Shown here piece by piece: positions 8,050-15,670 of a stretch of DNA of 64,000 nt. The translations under genes were made by a program, and so were the position numbers. The notes under the pieces were generated by a model. The model ran no database searches. It saw only the letters and a list, made by a program, of their open reading frames with translations, and was not told the origin of the DNA. Position 1 is the stretch's first letter, and each line of letters begins with the position of its first letter. Location: assembly GCF_001295265.1 (NCBI RefSeq), contig NZ_LJOD01000005.1:1-64000 (forward strand), given 5' to 3'. This stretch comes from Chryseobacterium indologenes. Its GTDB lineage: Bacteria; Bacteroidota; Bacteroidia; Flavobacteriales; Weeksellaceae.

Positions 8050-10545
8050 TTATTTTTTATTAAATATTGCCTGTACCTTATTCCTTATTTTTATCAACAG
8101 AGGTTCTTTATAGTTTTTATCTTCATCAAAATATCCGTAGCCATACCCATAACCGTAGCCATATCCATAACCATACCCCTGCTTGGTGTTGTAATCATTA
8201 TAGATAAGCCCAAGGTGATTGATTTCATTAGCATGGTATTTTTCGGTAATCATCTTCAGCATATATTTTTCGGTATATTCATGACGTACAACATAAATAT
8301 TGGCATCTGAATATTTCATGAGCTCATATGAATCTGCAACAAGACCTACCGGTGGAGAATCGATGATGATAAAATCGTATCTTTTTTTCAGTTCTTCTAT
8401 AAATCTTATATTGCTTTCGCTCATCAAAAGTTCTGATGGATTAGGCGGAATAGGCCCTGATGTGGCAACATCCAGATTGGGGATCTTGGTCTTGTTGATA
8501 ATCTGATCTATTTCAACTTCCCCAGTAAGATAGTTTGAAATACCATATTTGTTATCTATATTAAAATCCCCGAAAATCTTAGGTTTTCTTAGGTCCATTC
8601 CTAAAAGAATTGTTTTTTTATCACTTAATCCTATTACTGAAGCCAGATTGATGGAAACATATGTTTTCCCTTCGCCTCCGATAGATGAAGTCACGAGAAT
8701 GATTTTGCCTTTTCCGCTTTCATCTCCTTCCATCAGGAACCTCATACTGGCTCTGATCCCTCTGAATGCTTCTGATACGGATGATTTAGGCTGCTCAAGA
8801 ACAGTAAGCATATTTTCATTACTATTGTTTCCGATTACTCCCAGAAGAGGAATCTTGGTTGCACTCAACAGTTCTTTAATATTACGGATCTTGTTATCCA
8901 GAACTTCACCAATCAGGATAAATATCAGCGGAAGCATTAATAAGCCCAGCATGATTCCCATTTTTATTCCTTTCACATTCGGACCAATCGGAGCCTGTCC
9001 AAGATTCTTGGCCGGGTCAATTACTGTAATATCTGACTGGTTGGTAGCCACTTTCATCTGGGCTTCATTCTGTCTTCCCAAAAGGCTGTTGTAAGTAGCT
9101 TCAATCATGTTATATCCTCTTTCGGCATCCAGGTATTTTCTTTCTTTTTCCGGATAGGAGATGAGATCAGCGTTCGCGTCTGCAACCTGCCTGTCTATTT
9201 TGCTAATTTCATCATAATATCGGGTATAGTAATTTCTCAGACTGCCGGAAGATCCTGCCCTTGCTTCATTAATAAGCCTGTTAATCTCTTTCATTGGCTC
9301 AGAATTAGGCTTATAGATGGTTGCCATTTCTCTTCGTTTGGTGTAGAGCGCTTTCAGCTCAGACACGGAAGCAGAGAAAAATCCGTCTTCAAAACCGGCC
9401 GCATTGGTACTGATCATTTTTTCAAAATCCTGGGATTGAAGCGTATTTCTAATGTCATTCAGGGAACTGACTTTGCTAAGAAGGTCTGCTTTCTTCGCTT
9501 CAAGCTCTTTAATTTTTTCCAGAGACTTCTCATCTCTGTCTTTAATATTGTAAAGCTTTTCGGATGTTTTCAGAAAGTTAAGAACTGCAGCACTTGAATC
9601 TAGTTTTTTGCGAATATTATCCAGATTTCCCTGCAAATAAAGTTCAGTATTTTTATTAACGATATTTTTATCAGCAAGTCTTTTTTTCTGAAGCTCAGCA
9701 ACGGATTTATTCAGAAAGTTTACGGTACTGTTGAGATTATATCCTTTTTTGGTAATGAACATGATGGTATTGATCTCCCTGTCAAAATCTACCCCTATTG
9801 TGGATACAATTTCATTAACACTCTGATTAACGGAAGCCAGATTTACAATAATGTTATCTACCTTAATTTTAGGAGTTACCGGATTTTTAAGCAGTCTGAA
9901 TCTAAGGTTCGGGGCATTATACCATTCATTCACCTTAATAATTTTATTGGCTGGTCTGGCATATGCATTAATAGAATGAAAACCTTCAGACTCGTAGCTG
10001 TACAGGCTTGTGGATTGTCCTTCTTCAGGAAGAACCACTTCATAGGAATCTCCTCCTTTAGGGATCAGGGTAACGGGATAATTAACCTGCTGAAGATGTT
10101 TCTTATCAATCTGCAGAAATACCGGTGAATCCGTTTTATCAATATAGGTGGACTTGATCAATCCTTTGGTTGAGTAATTAACAAACAGATCCAGTTCTTT
10201 TACCAGGAACTCATTATGGGATCTTGACAGAAGCATCTTTTTAAGATAAATCCCGTCCTGATTTCCACTCTGTCCCCAAATAAAGTTGATGGACTGATTG
10301 GGTGTAAAATAGCTGGAGGTATTATTGGATATGCTCAGGGAGAGATCTGAAGCGAAAACATTCTGAGCATAATATTTACTGTATACCCACGAGATGATAT
10401 ACCCTAAGAGCAGCATGAAAACAAACCAATACCAGTTCTTGAGTATCCGTCTTAGAAAATGTTCAATATCAAATAATGCAAACGATCCGTACTTCTCCTT
10501 CTGGGAATCGTTCTTCCCTATTTTTTCGTCTTTACCTGGAATCAT
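8050..10545 (-). CDS. Wzc-like polysaccharide co-polymerase / bacterial tyrosine kinase
   Basis: An 831-residue inner-membrane protein. The N-terminal Wzz domain has a TM helix near residues 35-55, and a long periplasmic coiled-coil part runs to a second TM near 530. The cytoplasmic BY-kinase domain has Walker A (SIGGEGKT, about 620), Walker A' (ILLGMDLRKPK) and Walker B (FIIIDSPP). The C-terminus carries an uninterrupted tyrosine-glycine ladder (eight Gly-Tyr pairs, about 789-804, encoded by 8131-8178), the presumed autophosphorylation cluster. It controls export and chain length of the exopolysaccharide, with the Wza-like protein encoded 2 bases upstream. Confidence 0.9.
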   Translation of the reverse strand: MIPGKDEKIGKNDSQKEKYGSFALFDIEHFLRRILKNWYWFVFMLLLGYIISWVYSKYYAQNVFASDLSLSISNNTSSYFTPNQSINFIWGQSGNQDGIYLKKMLLSRSHNEFLVKELDLFVNYSTKGLIKSTYIDKTDSPVFLQIDKKHLQQVNYPVTLIPKGGDSYEVVLPEEGQSTSLYSYESEGFHSINAYARPANKIIKVNEWYNAPNLRFRLLKNPVTPKIKVDNIIVNLASVNQSVNEIVSTIGVDFDREINTIMFITKKGYNLNSTVNFLNKSVAELQKKRLADKNIVNKNTELYLQGNLDNIRKKLDSSAAVLNFLKTSEKLYNIKDRDEKSLEKIKELEAKKADLLSKVSSLNDIRNTLQSQDFEKMISTNAAGFEDGFFSASVSELKALYTKRREMATIYKPNSEPMKEINRLINEARAGSSGSLRNYYTRYYDEISKIDRQVADANADLISYPEKERKYLDAERGYNMIEATYNSLLGRQNEAQMKVATNQSDITVIDPAKNLGQAPIGPNVKGIKMGIMLGLLMLPLIFILIGEVLDNKIRNIKELLSATKIPLLGVIGNNSNENMLTVLEQPKSSVSEAFRGIRASMRFLMEGDESGKGKIILVTSSIGGEGKTYVSINLASVIGLSDKKTILLGMDLRKPKIFGDFNIDNKYGISNYLTGEVEIDQIINKTKIPNLDVATSGPIPPNPSELLMSESNIRFIEELKKRYDFIIIDSPPVGLVADSYELMKYSDANIYVVRHEYTEKYMLKMITEKYHANEINHLGLIYNDYNTKQGYGYGYGYGYGYGYGYFDEDKNYKEPLLIKIRNKVQAIFNKK
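8131..8178 (-). repeat. Hexanucleotide repeat encoding the Gly-Tyr tail
   Basis: Eight consecutive 6-base units, each an imperfect copy of GGNTAT/C on the coding strand, encode eight Gly-Tyr pairs at the C-terminus of the tyrosine kinase. Synonymous third-position differences between units show the array is not a recent perfect slippage product. Gain or loss of units would stay in frame. Confidence 0.8.
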
Positions 10546-10547
10546 GA

Positions 10548-11411
10548 TTAAAGGTTTTTAAGAAGAAGATAAATTGATAATGCGGTAGTAATTACCGATA
10601 CGCCGGTCGTTAAAGTCTGTACAGGATCTTTTCCGAATCCGTTAAGACTCTTTCCTCTGGTATTGAGATAAATTTCATCTCCATTTTGTACGTAATAGAA
10701 AGGAGAGTTCATAATATCTTCACGGGTAAGGTCAATCTGCGCCTTTTTAATTCCTTCCGGAAGTTTTCTGTGGATCACAATATTTTTACGGTCTATGGTT
10801 CTGTTGAGACCTCCGTTAATAGCCAGGGCTTCTGTGATGGTTAATGTATTTTTATGGGCTACTTTTTCTCCTGAAAGACCTGTTGTTTCCACATCCCCTA
10901 AGATATAGTAGGTAATTCCGTCTGTATTCAGCCTTACTTCAGCTTTTCCTTCCTGAAAATTTTCGTTTACTTTATCCTGAAGTTCTTTGGTAATGTCTTC
11001 GAGTGTTCTTCCTTCTGCTTTAATATATCCGATTCCAAATACGTTAATATCGCCTTTAGAATCCACTTTCAGCCCATTAAAATAGAAGTTCATATTTCCT
11101 CCGCTATCGGTTGATGTAGCTCCTCCGAATCTTGTGGCCATAGTATTGACTCCTGATCCTGATGCTACTCCTCCGGAAGTATTGAAGGAGGAATAAAACT
11201 GCGCCGCATCTCCTTTGGGAGTAGTTACAATATTAAGGTTAAGAATATCATTTTTGGTAACCCTGTACACAGGAATATTGTAGGGAATAAGACCTTCTTC
11301 ATTAATCACGAGGCTTTCACTGGGCTGCATGTATCTTACATCCTTTTTAGTGATGCAGGATGTCATAAAAAAGGGTAATATTAAAAATAAATACTTAAAG
11401 TTCTTCATCAT
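10548..11411 (-). CDS. Wza-like polysaccharide export lipoprotein
   Basis: A 287-residue outer-membrane export protein. The N-terminus FKYLFLILPFFMTSC is a lipoprotein signal with lipobox MTSC. It is followed by the poly-export domain (starting near YNIPVYRVTKNDILNLNI) and an SLBB domain (GDVETTGLSGEKVAHKNTLT, about residues 170-235). A hydrophobic C-terminal helix (SVITTALSIYLLL) could be the outer-membrane-spanning segment, as in Wza. It would form the channel for the polymer assembled by the Wzc partner encoded immediately downstream. Two adjacent ATGs are possible starts; the first is used. Confidence 0.88.
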   Translation of the reverse strand: MMKNFKYLFLILPFFMTSCITKKDVRYMQPSESLVINEEGLIPYNIPVYRVTKNDILNLNIVTTPKGDAAQFYSSFNTSGGVASGSGVNTMATRFGGATSTDSGGNMNFYFNGLKVDSKGDINVFGIGYIKAEGRTLEDITKELQDKVNENFQEGKAEVRLNTDGITYYILGDVETTGLSGEKVAHKNTLTITEALAINGGLNRTIDRKNIVIHRKLPEGIKKAQIDLTREDIMNSPFYYVQNGDEIYLNTRGKSLNGFGKDPVQTLTTGVSVITTALSIYLLLKNL

Positions 11412-11427
11412 ATTTGAATATTGTATG

Positions 11428-11435
11428 CAAAAGTA
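11428..11435 (-). promoter_or_regulatory. Possible internal promoter before wza/wzc
   Basis: TACTTTTG (11435-11428, minus strand) matches TAnnTTTG and lies 17 bases before the wza-like start. No -33 TTG is visible at the right distance, so only the -7 element supports it. Confidence 0.35.
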
Positions 11436-11439
11436 AAAA

Positions 11440-12567
11440 TTATATTGATATTTTCTTGTTATTTCGTAAACGATAGATCAGATCCGGCAGATAAGCTCCT
11501 AAAAAACCAAGCATAATGATGATCAGCAGCAGCAGGTTGATGTTGATATGTCTTAAATAATAAGCTACAGCCACAATCAGAAGGTAATAAACAATAATAT
11601 AAAATGTAGCTCTTCTGTGGGTAAGGTCCAGCTTCAGCAACTTATGGTGAATGTGATTTTTATCTGCATCAAAAGGAGATTTCTTATTGCAAAGCCTCAC
11701 AATAATTACGTTAAGTGTATCTACAATCGGCAGAATAAGAATCGCTACTGCAACAACGGGTGCCGACTGCAGGTGGTATCTTGGTATATTCGGGAGCTCT
11801 TTATCTATGAAGATATCAATAAAACAGATGGAGGTAAATGCCAGCAGGAACCCGAGAAGCATAGACCCTGTGTCTCCCATGAATATTTTATTGGCTCTGT
11901 AATTGGAGAGGTTATAATAAAGAAACGCCAGAACAGTTCCGATGATTACAACTGATAAAACCACCAGCGGATAATTATATTCCCCAAGCCTGTAGTAGCT
12001 GATCCCAAACAAGCCGCTGCATATCACGGAATATCCTCCGGCAAGCCCGTCTATACCATCGATAAGATTAAACGCATTGATGAGCACAATAAAGGTAATA
12101 ATGCTGAAGATTACGCTTACGGCATATTCCAGTTCATAGATTCCGAATATCCCAAACAGACTTCTGATCCTGATATCTGAACCAATCACAACAAGTGACG
12201 ATACAACAATCTGGGCAACGAGCTTTTTATAGGCCCTCATCACCACAATATCATCCATTACTCCAATATACAGGAGAATGATGAGTGATGCAAAAAGAAA
12301 TTTGTAGAGGTCAAAAAGTTCGTAGGCAAAGATTGAAGCACAAATTCCGATAGAGTAAAAAATAGCAATTCCGCCTAGATTTGGAATTTTTCTGAGATGG
12401 GAGCTTCTTACCCCCGGCTCATCCATCAGGTTCTTCCTTCTGGAAATTTTAATAATGGTAGGGATTGAAAAAAAGGTAATTAAAAAAGAGAACAGGAAAC
12501 CTAATCCTATTTTCACGTAAAAAATAGAAATTCCCGATTCGCTTAAGAACAATTCAAAATTCTTCAT
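11440..12567 (-). CDS. WecA/MraY-type undecaprenyl-phosphate sugar-1-phosphate transferase
   Basis: A 375-residue polytopic membrane protein of glycosyltransferase family 4, which loads the first sugar-1-phosphate onto undecaprenyl phosphate. It has about ten TM helices and the family motifs: DD(IVVMRAYKK) in the first cytoplasmic loop, NAFNLIDGIDGLAGG, FMGDTGSMLLGF, and HIHHKLL (HxHH). The frame is open to a TTG at 12615. The ATG at 12567 is preceded by AAGGA at normal spacing and begins just before the first TM helix, so it is preferred. It would start synthesis of the polymer exported by the two downstream gene products. Confidence 0.86.
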   Translation of the reverse strand: MKNFELFLSESGISIFYVKIGLGFLFSFLITFFSIPTIIKISRRKNLMDEPGVRSSHLRKIPNLGGIAIFYSIGICASIFAYELFDLYKFLFASLIILLYIGVMDDIVVMRAYKKLVAQIVVSSLVVIGSDIRIRSLFGIFGIYELEYAVSVIFSIITFIVLINAFNLIDGIDGLAGGYSVICSGLFGISYYRLGEYNYPLVVLSVVIIGTVLAFLYYNLSNYRANKIFMGDTGSMLLGFLLAFTSICFIDIFIDKELPNIPRYHLQSAPVVAVAILILPIVDTLNVIIVRLCNKKSPFDADKNHIHHKLLKLDLTHRRATFYIIVYYLLIVAVAYYLRHININLLLLIIIMLGFLGAYLPDLIYRLRNNKKISI

Positions 12568-12679
12568 TTTTTTCCTTATCAAAGCACCTATCGTCTCTAA
12601 TGAAAACAATGACAAGAGATTACAAAATCCGTTCGTTAAAGTTTTACTGTCCGAAACAATTGTACCTGCATTTGTGTTT

Positions 12680-13666
12680 TTATATCAATTTTCTTATCAA
12701 TTTTTTCTGTCCTGCAAAAAACAACAGATAAAAAATCTTTTTTTTCAATGGCAAAGATAAAAGATAATTCTTACCAAAACGACTATACTTCAATATATCT
12801 TGAATTTTTATTTCCCTTTCTTTCATAAAAACGGTCAGATCATCAGCCATTTTATAAAAAACTGTTTCAGTTTTCACGTAAGCCAGATAAGCAAGGAAAG
12901 AGTAAACCCCTTCAAAGATCTGAAAATTTTTCAATTCTTTTCTTTTATAGGAATAGCCGGATTTTTCAAAAACCAGTTCCACATCTTTTACTGCTTTCAG
13001 AATGTCAAGTCCTTTTTCAGTATGGGTTTTTGTTATGGAATCCGTACGTTCCAGATATTGGTAATGGAAGTGCTGGGTCTGTGCCAGTGTTCTGCATTCC
13101 AGCAGCAGCTGCGGAATCAGCTGAATATCTTCAAAATGAACACCTTTTTTAAATCTTTTATGTTCAAAAAGTTCTTTTTTAAAGAGTTTATTACAGGCAA
13201 AATAGCTGAGATCTGAAAATACAGAGAAATAGTCTTCCAGCATAATCTTTTCGGGCATATCCGGAAGTTGGGTCAGCTTTTGGGTAACATTACCGTTCTG
13301 ATCTACCTTCTGAATGTTACAGATTACCATTTTAGCATCATGTTTCTCTGCCAGCTGCAGCATTTCTTCAAACATGGTCTCCCTCACATAGTCGTCACTG
13401 TCTACAAAACCTAGATATTCTCCTGAAGCCTTTTCTATTCCGAAATTCCGGGCATCACTCAGACCACCATTCTCTTTGGTAAAAGCTTTTATTTTTCCGG
13501 GAAATTTTTGGGCATACTCCTGAATAATCTGTTCTGATCTATCGGTACTGCCATCATTAACAGCCAAAACTTCAATATCCTGAAGAGTCTGGCTGACTAA
13601 AGAATCAAGGCATTTGGCCAGATAATTTTCAACGTTATATATGGGAACAATTATGGAAACTTTCAT
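12680..13666 (-). CDS. Family 2 glycosyltransferase
   Basis: A 328-residue GT-A protein. The N-terminus MKVSIIVPIYNVENYL, VNDGSTD and the acceptor motif FVDSDDY (DxD-type) are diagnostic of GT2 enzymes that transfer a sugar from a nucleotide donor. The remaining C-terminal part is basic and weakly hydrophobic without a clear TM helix, suggesting peripheral membrane attachment. Its start overlaps the stop of the SGNH hydrolase gene by 4 bases (ATGA). The 112-base gap before the WecA-like gene could hold a promoter, but none was recognised. The sugar specificity cannot be read from the sequence. Confidence 0.85.
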   Translation of the reverse strand: MKVSIIVPIYNVENYLAKCLDSLVSQTLQDIEVLAVNDGSTDRSEQIIQEYAQKFPGKIKAFTKENGGLSDARNFGIEKASGEYLGFVDSDDYVRETMFEEMLQLAEKHDAKMVICNIQKVDQNGNVTQKLTQLPDMPEKIMLEDYFSVFSDLSYFACNKLFKKELFEHKRFKKGVHFEDIQLIPQLLLECRTLAQTQHFHYQYLERTDSITKTHTEKGLDILKAVKDVELVFEKSGYSYKRKELKNFQIFEGVYSFLAYLAYVKTETVFYKMADDLTVFMKEREIKIQDILKYSRFGKNYLLSLPLKKKIFYLLFFAGQKKLIRKLI

Positions 13667-14439
13667 CTTCTGTTGTGTAGATTGATAATGCTTTGAGCTA
13701 AAAAATCACTGAACTTCTGATATCCCTTTCCGTTCAGATGGAGCGGATCTGCATAGAGATTTCTGTCTTTATTGAAATCGGGGCTTACTTCATCAAAATT
13801 CAGAAGGATGATCTTCTTATCCAGTCCCTCATGCTTCAATGCTTTCAGAAGTGCCTTTCTATAGTCTCTGATTTCAAATCTTTTTCCATTGTTCAGGACT
13901 AATTCTCCGCCTTTATTGCTGAGGCTGCTCAGGATATTTTTTCTTTCAGAATCCTCTTCTAGACCAAATTCAGGGAGAGGAATAACCACGGGCCGGATCC
14001 CGTAATGCAGTAATGTATTAATGATCATTACCATATGATGGGTATAAAAACCAGGTCCTACATGGGTAGCTGCATCATTTACTCCGGCGATGATGATACA
14101 GTAGTCCGGCTTCTTTTCAATAATTTCTTTGGAAGAGAACTCTTCATTTTTATCTTTGAACAGGTTCTCATAAATACGTTTGGTCTTGGCTCCCGGATTT
14201 CCTGATGAATAGACCTCTGCATGAATTCCCTGTTCCTGAAGTTTAACTTCCATAAGGGAATCCAGATTCTGACGGACTACCCAGCTGTCACCGATAATCC
14301 CGATCTGAAGTCCGGCCTCAGGCTTCGCAGGGGAAGTAAAGTATTTTTCCTGATCTGCATAGGAGTATTTATTCCAGAAATAGGCTGTACAGAATATTCC
14401 GATGAGCAGTACGGTGGTTATTAATATCTTTTTTTTCAT
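13663..14439 (-). CDS. Membrane-anchored SGNH/GDSL hydrolase
   Basis: A 258-residue protein with an N-terminal signal anchor (residues 4-22) and the four SGNH blocks: IGIIGDSW (Ser52), a Gly in block II (SSGNPGAKT), GVNDA (block III), and DPLHLNGKG (block V Asp/His). Such enzymes are often O-acetylesterases or related acyl hydrolases acting outside the cytoplasm. It begins 14 bases after the arginase-like gene and overlaps the GT2 gene, so a role in de-acetylating or editing the exopolysaccharide is a reasonable inference. Confidence 0.8.
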   Translation of the reverse strand: MKKKILITTVLLIGIFCTAYFWNKYSYADQEKYFTSPAKPEAGLQIGIIGDSWVVRQNLDSLMEVKLQEQGIHAEVYSSGNPGAKTKRIYENLFKDKNEEFSSKEIIEKKPDYCIIIAGVNDAATHVGPGFYTHHMVMIINTLLHYGIRPVVIPLPEFGLEEDSERKNILSSLSNKGGELVLNNGKRFEIRDYRKALLKALKHEGLDKKIILLNFDEVSPDFNKDRNLYADPLHLNGKGYQKFSDFLAQSIINLHNRR

Positions 14440-14453
14440 TTGTGTGTATGGTG

Positions 14454-15521
14454 TTAAAAGGTCAGCCTGGGATTAAGGAATCCTCTTTTAGCTTCTTCAA
14501 AATCTTTTTTTGAGCAGGGAATACAGTTTTCTATATTCTCATCATCTCCGAAATACCATAAATTACTAAAGGTATCCCGCTTAAATGCATACTGGTCTTC
14601 ACCAATTAAAACATAAAACAGTTCATAATGCCTTTCCTTCGGATGGGATCTCTGGATATTAATGCCTTCAATAAGGTACCAGATCATCTGTGCCAGCAGC
14701 TGGTGGTTCAACTGGTTTTCTGTATAAATATTATAATTAAAAATCCCTACAGATTTCAGGTTGCTGCTCAGCCCTATTTCTTTCATATAAGCACAAATTT
14801 CTCTTCGGTTTAATCCATTTACCTGTGGATTTACAGAAAAAGGTTCCCCAAAGCTTTCAATAGCATCGCAGTTGACCGTTACCAGATCTGCTTTTCTGAA
14901 GAAAGGTTCTGTTTTTTCGGTGGAATTCATCATTTCTGCCAGGCGGATGATGTCAAACTGTACTTCTTTAATCAGCTTTACAGAATCTGCTTCATTGAGA
15001 TGCTTCTGATATCCTAAATGATGATAGTTTTTAATTGAAAAGTTTTTAGACCCCAGAATCTTTCCCAAGAAGGTATGTTCATTAATTTTTTCTCCTTGCT
15101 GAAGAGAGATAATATTACTGATCTGGGTATAATTGATATTTTTCTGATGAAAATTCAGTGCCGAGAAAAGTGAAAAAGCAAAATCATTAGACCCTCCGAT
15201 GATTACCGGAAGTGCTCTTTTATAATGGCAGGCAGACAAGACTTCCTGCAGGATGTAGTGGGTATCCTGAACGGATTTCCCTGACACCAGATCTCCAAGA
15301 TCCACCACAGGAATTTCAAAATCCAGCTGTGAAAGTCTGTAGAATTCTTTTCTGACGGCTGTAAAATCCTGGACTTCCGCATCACCATCTGCACCTCTGT
15401 AATCTGACACAAAGAGAAGGACAATACTGTCTTCTTTTATATTTTTTGTGATTCTGCTGCCAATCTGCCAGCTTTCTGTTTTGAAATTTCTTGGCGAAAT
15501 GATAAAGTCTTCGAAATCCAT
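14454..15521 (-). CDS. Degenerate arginase/formimidoylglutamase-fold protein
   Basis: A 355-residue ureohydrolase-fold protein. The family skeleton can be followed, but the Mn-ligand motifs are altered. GGxHS/D is GGSND (His to Asn), the DAHxD block is replaced by SNIISL, and the SFDxDxxDP block reads TVNCDAIES. Members with intact motifs hydrolyse guanidino or formimino groups; this one probably cannot bind the binuclear manganese centre and may be structural or regulatory. It sits between topA and the polysaccharide genes; as I recall, a similar gene lies near topA in other Flavobacteriia, which would imply conservation. A TATGTTTG -7 element lies about 45 bases upstream. Confidence 0.7.
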   Translation of the reverse strand: MDFEDFIISPRNFKTESWQIGSRITKNIKEDSIVLLFVSDYRGADGDAEVQDFTAVRKEFYRLSQLDFEIPVVDLGDLVSGKSVQDTHYILQEVLSACHYKRALPVIIGGSNDFAFSLFSALNFHQKNINYTQISNIISLQQGEKINEHTFLGKILGSKNFSIKNYHHLGYQKHLNEADSVKLIKEVQFDIIRLAEMMNSTEKTEPFFRKADLVTVNCDAIESFGEPFSVNPQVNGLNRREICAYMKEIGLSSNLKSVGIFNYNIYTENQLNHQLLAQMIWYLIEGINIQRSHPKERHYELFYVLIGEDQYAFKRDTFSNLWYFGDDENIENCIPCSKKDFEEAKRGFLNPRLTF

Positions 15522-15565
15522 ATTTTAATTCAAAAATTGGGAGAAATAATACTGTATTAATGCAA

Positions 15566-15573
15566 CAAACATA
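15566..15573 (-). promoter_or_regulatory. Possible -7 element for the arginase-like/SGNH/GT2 unit
   Basis: TATGTTTG (15573-15566, minus strand) matches TAnnTTTG and lies between the topA terminator and the arginase-like start, where a promoter is needed. The nearest upstream TTG is only 14 bases away, shorter than the preferred spacing. Confidence 0.4.
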
Positions 15574-15616
15574 CAAAAAAACCAGACCAAGTTCGTATTC
15601 TTCCGTATTTTTTGTT

Positions 15617-15653
15617 GAAAAAAAAGCCGTCAACACTACTGTTAACGGCTTTC
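15617..15653 (-). terminator. Terminator of topA
   Basis: On the minus strand AAAGCCGTTAACA pairs with TGTTGACGGCTTT (one G-T pair) around a short loop (15623-15652), followed by a run of T. It lies 18 bases past the topA stop. Confidence 0.85.
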
Positions 15654-15670
15654 TATAATTATTTTTATGA

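Noticed and set aside
8549..9094. A 181-codon plus-strand frame opposite the Wzc-like gene
   Set aside because: It is a complement of the kinase coding sequence with no independent signals; the opposite strand has clear family motifs.
12516..12530. A second parS-like word (tttcacgtaaaa)
   Set aside because: Only the left half matches; the right arm lacks GTGAAACA, and it lies within coding sequence.
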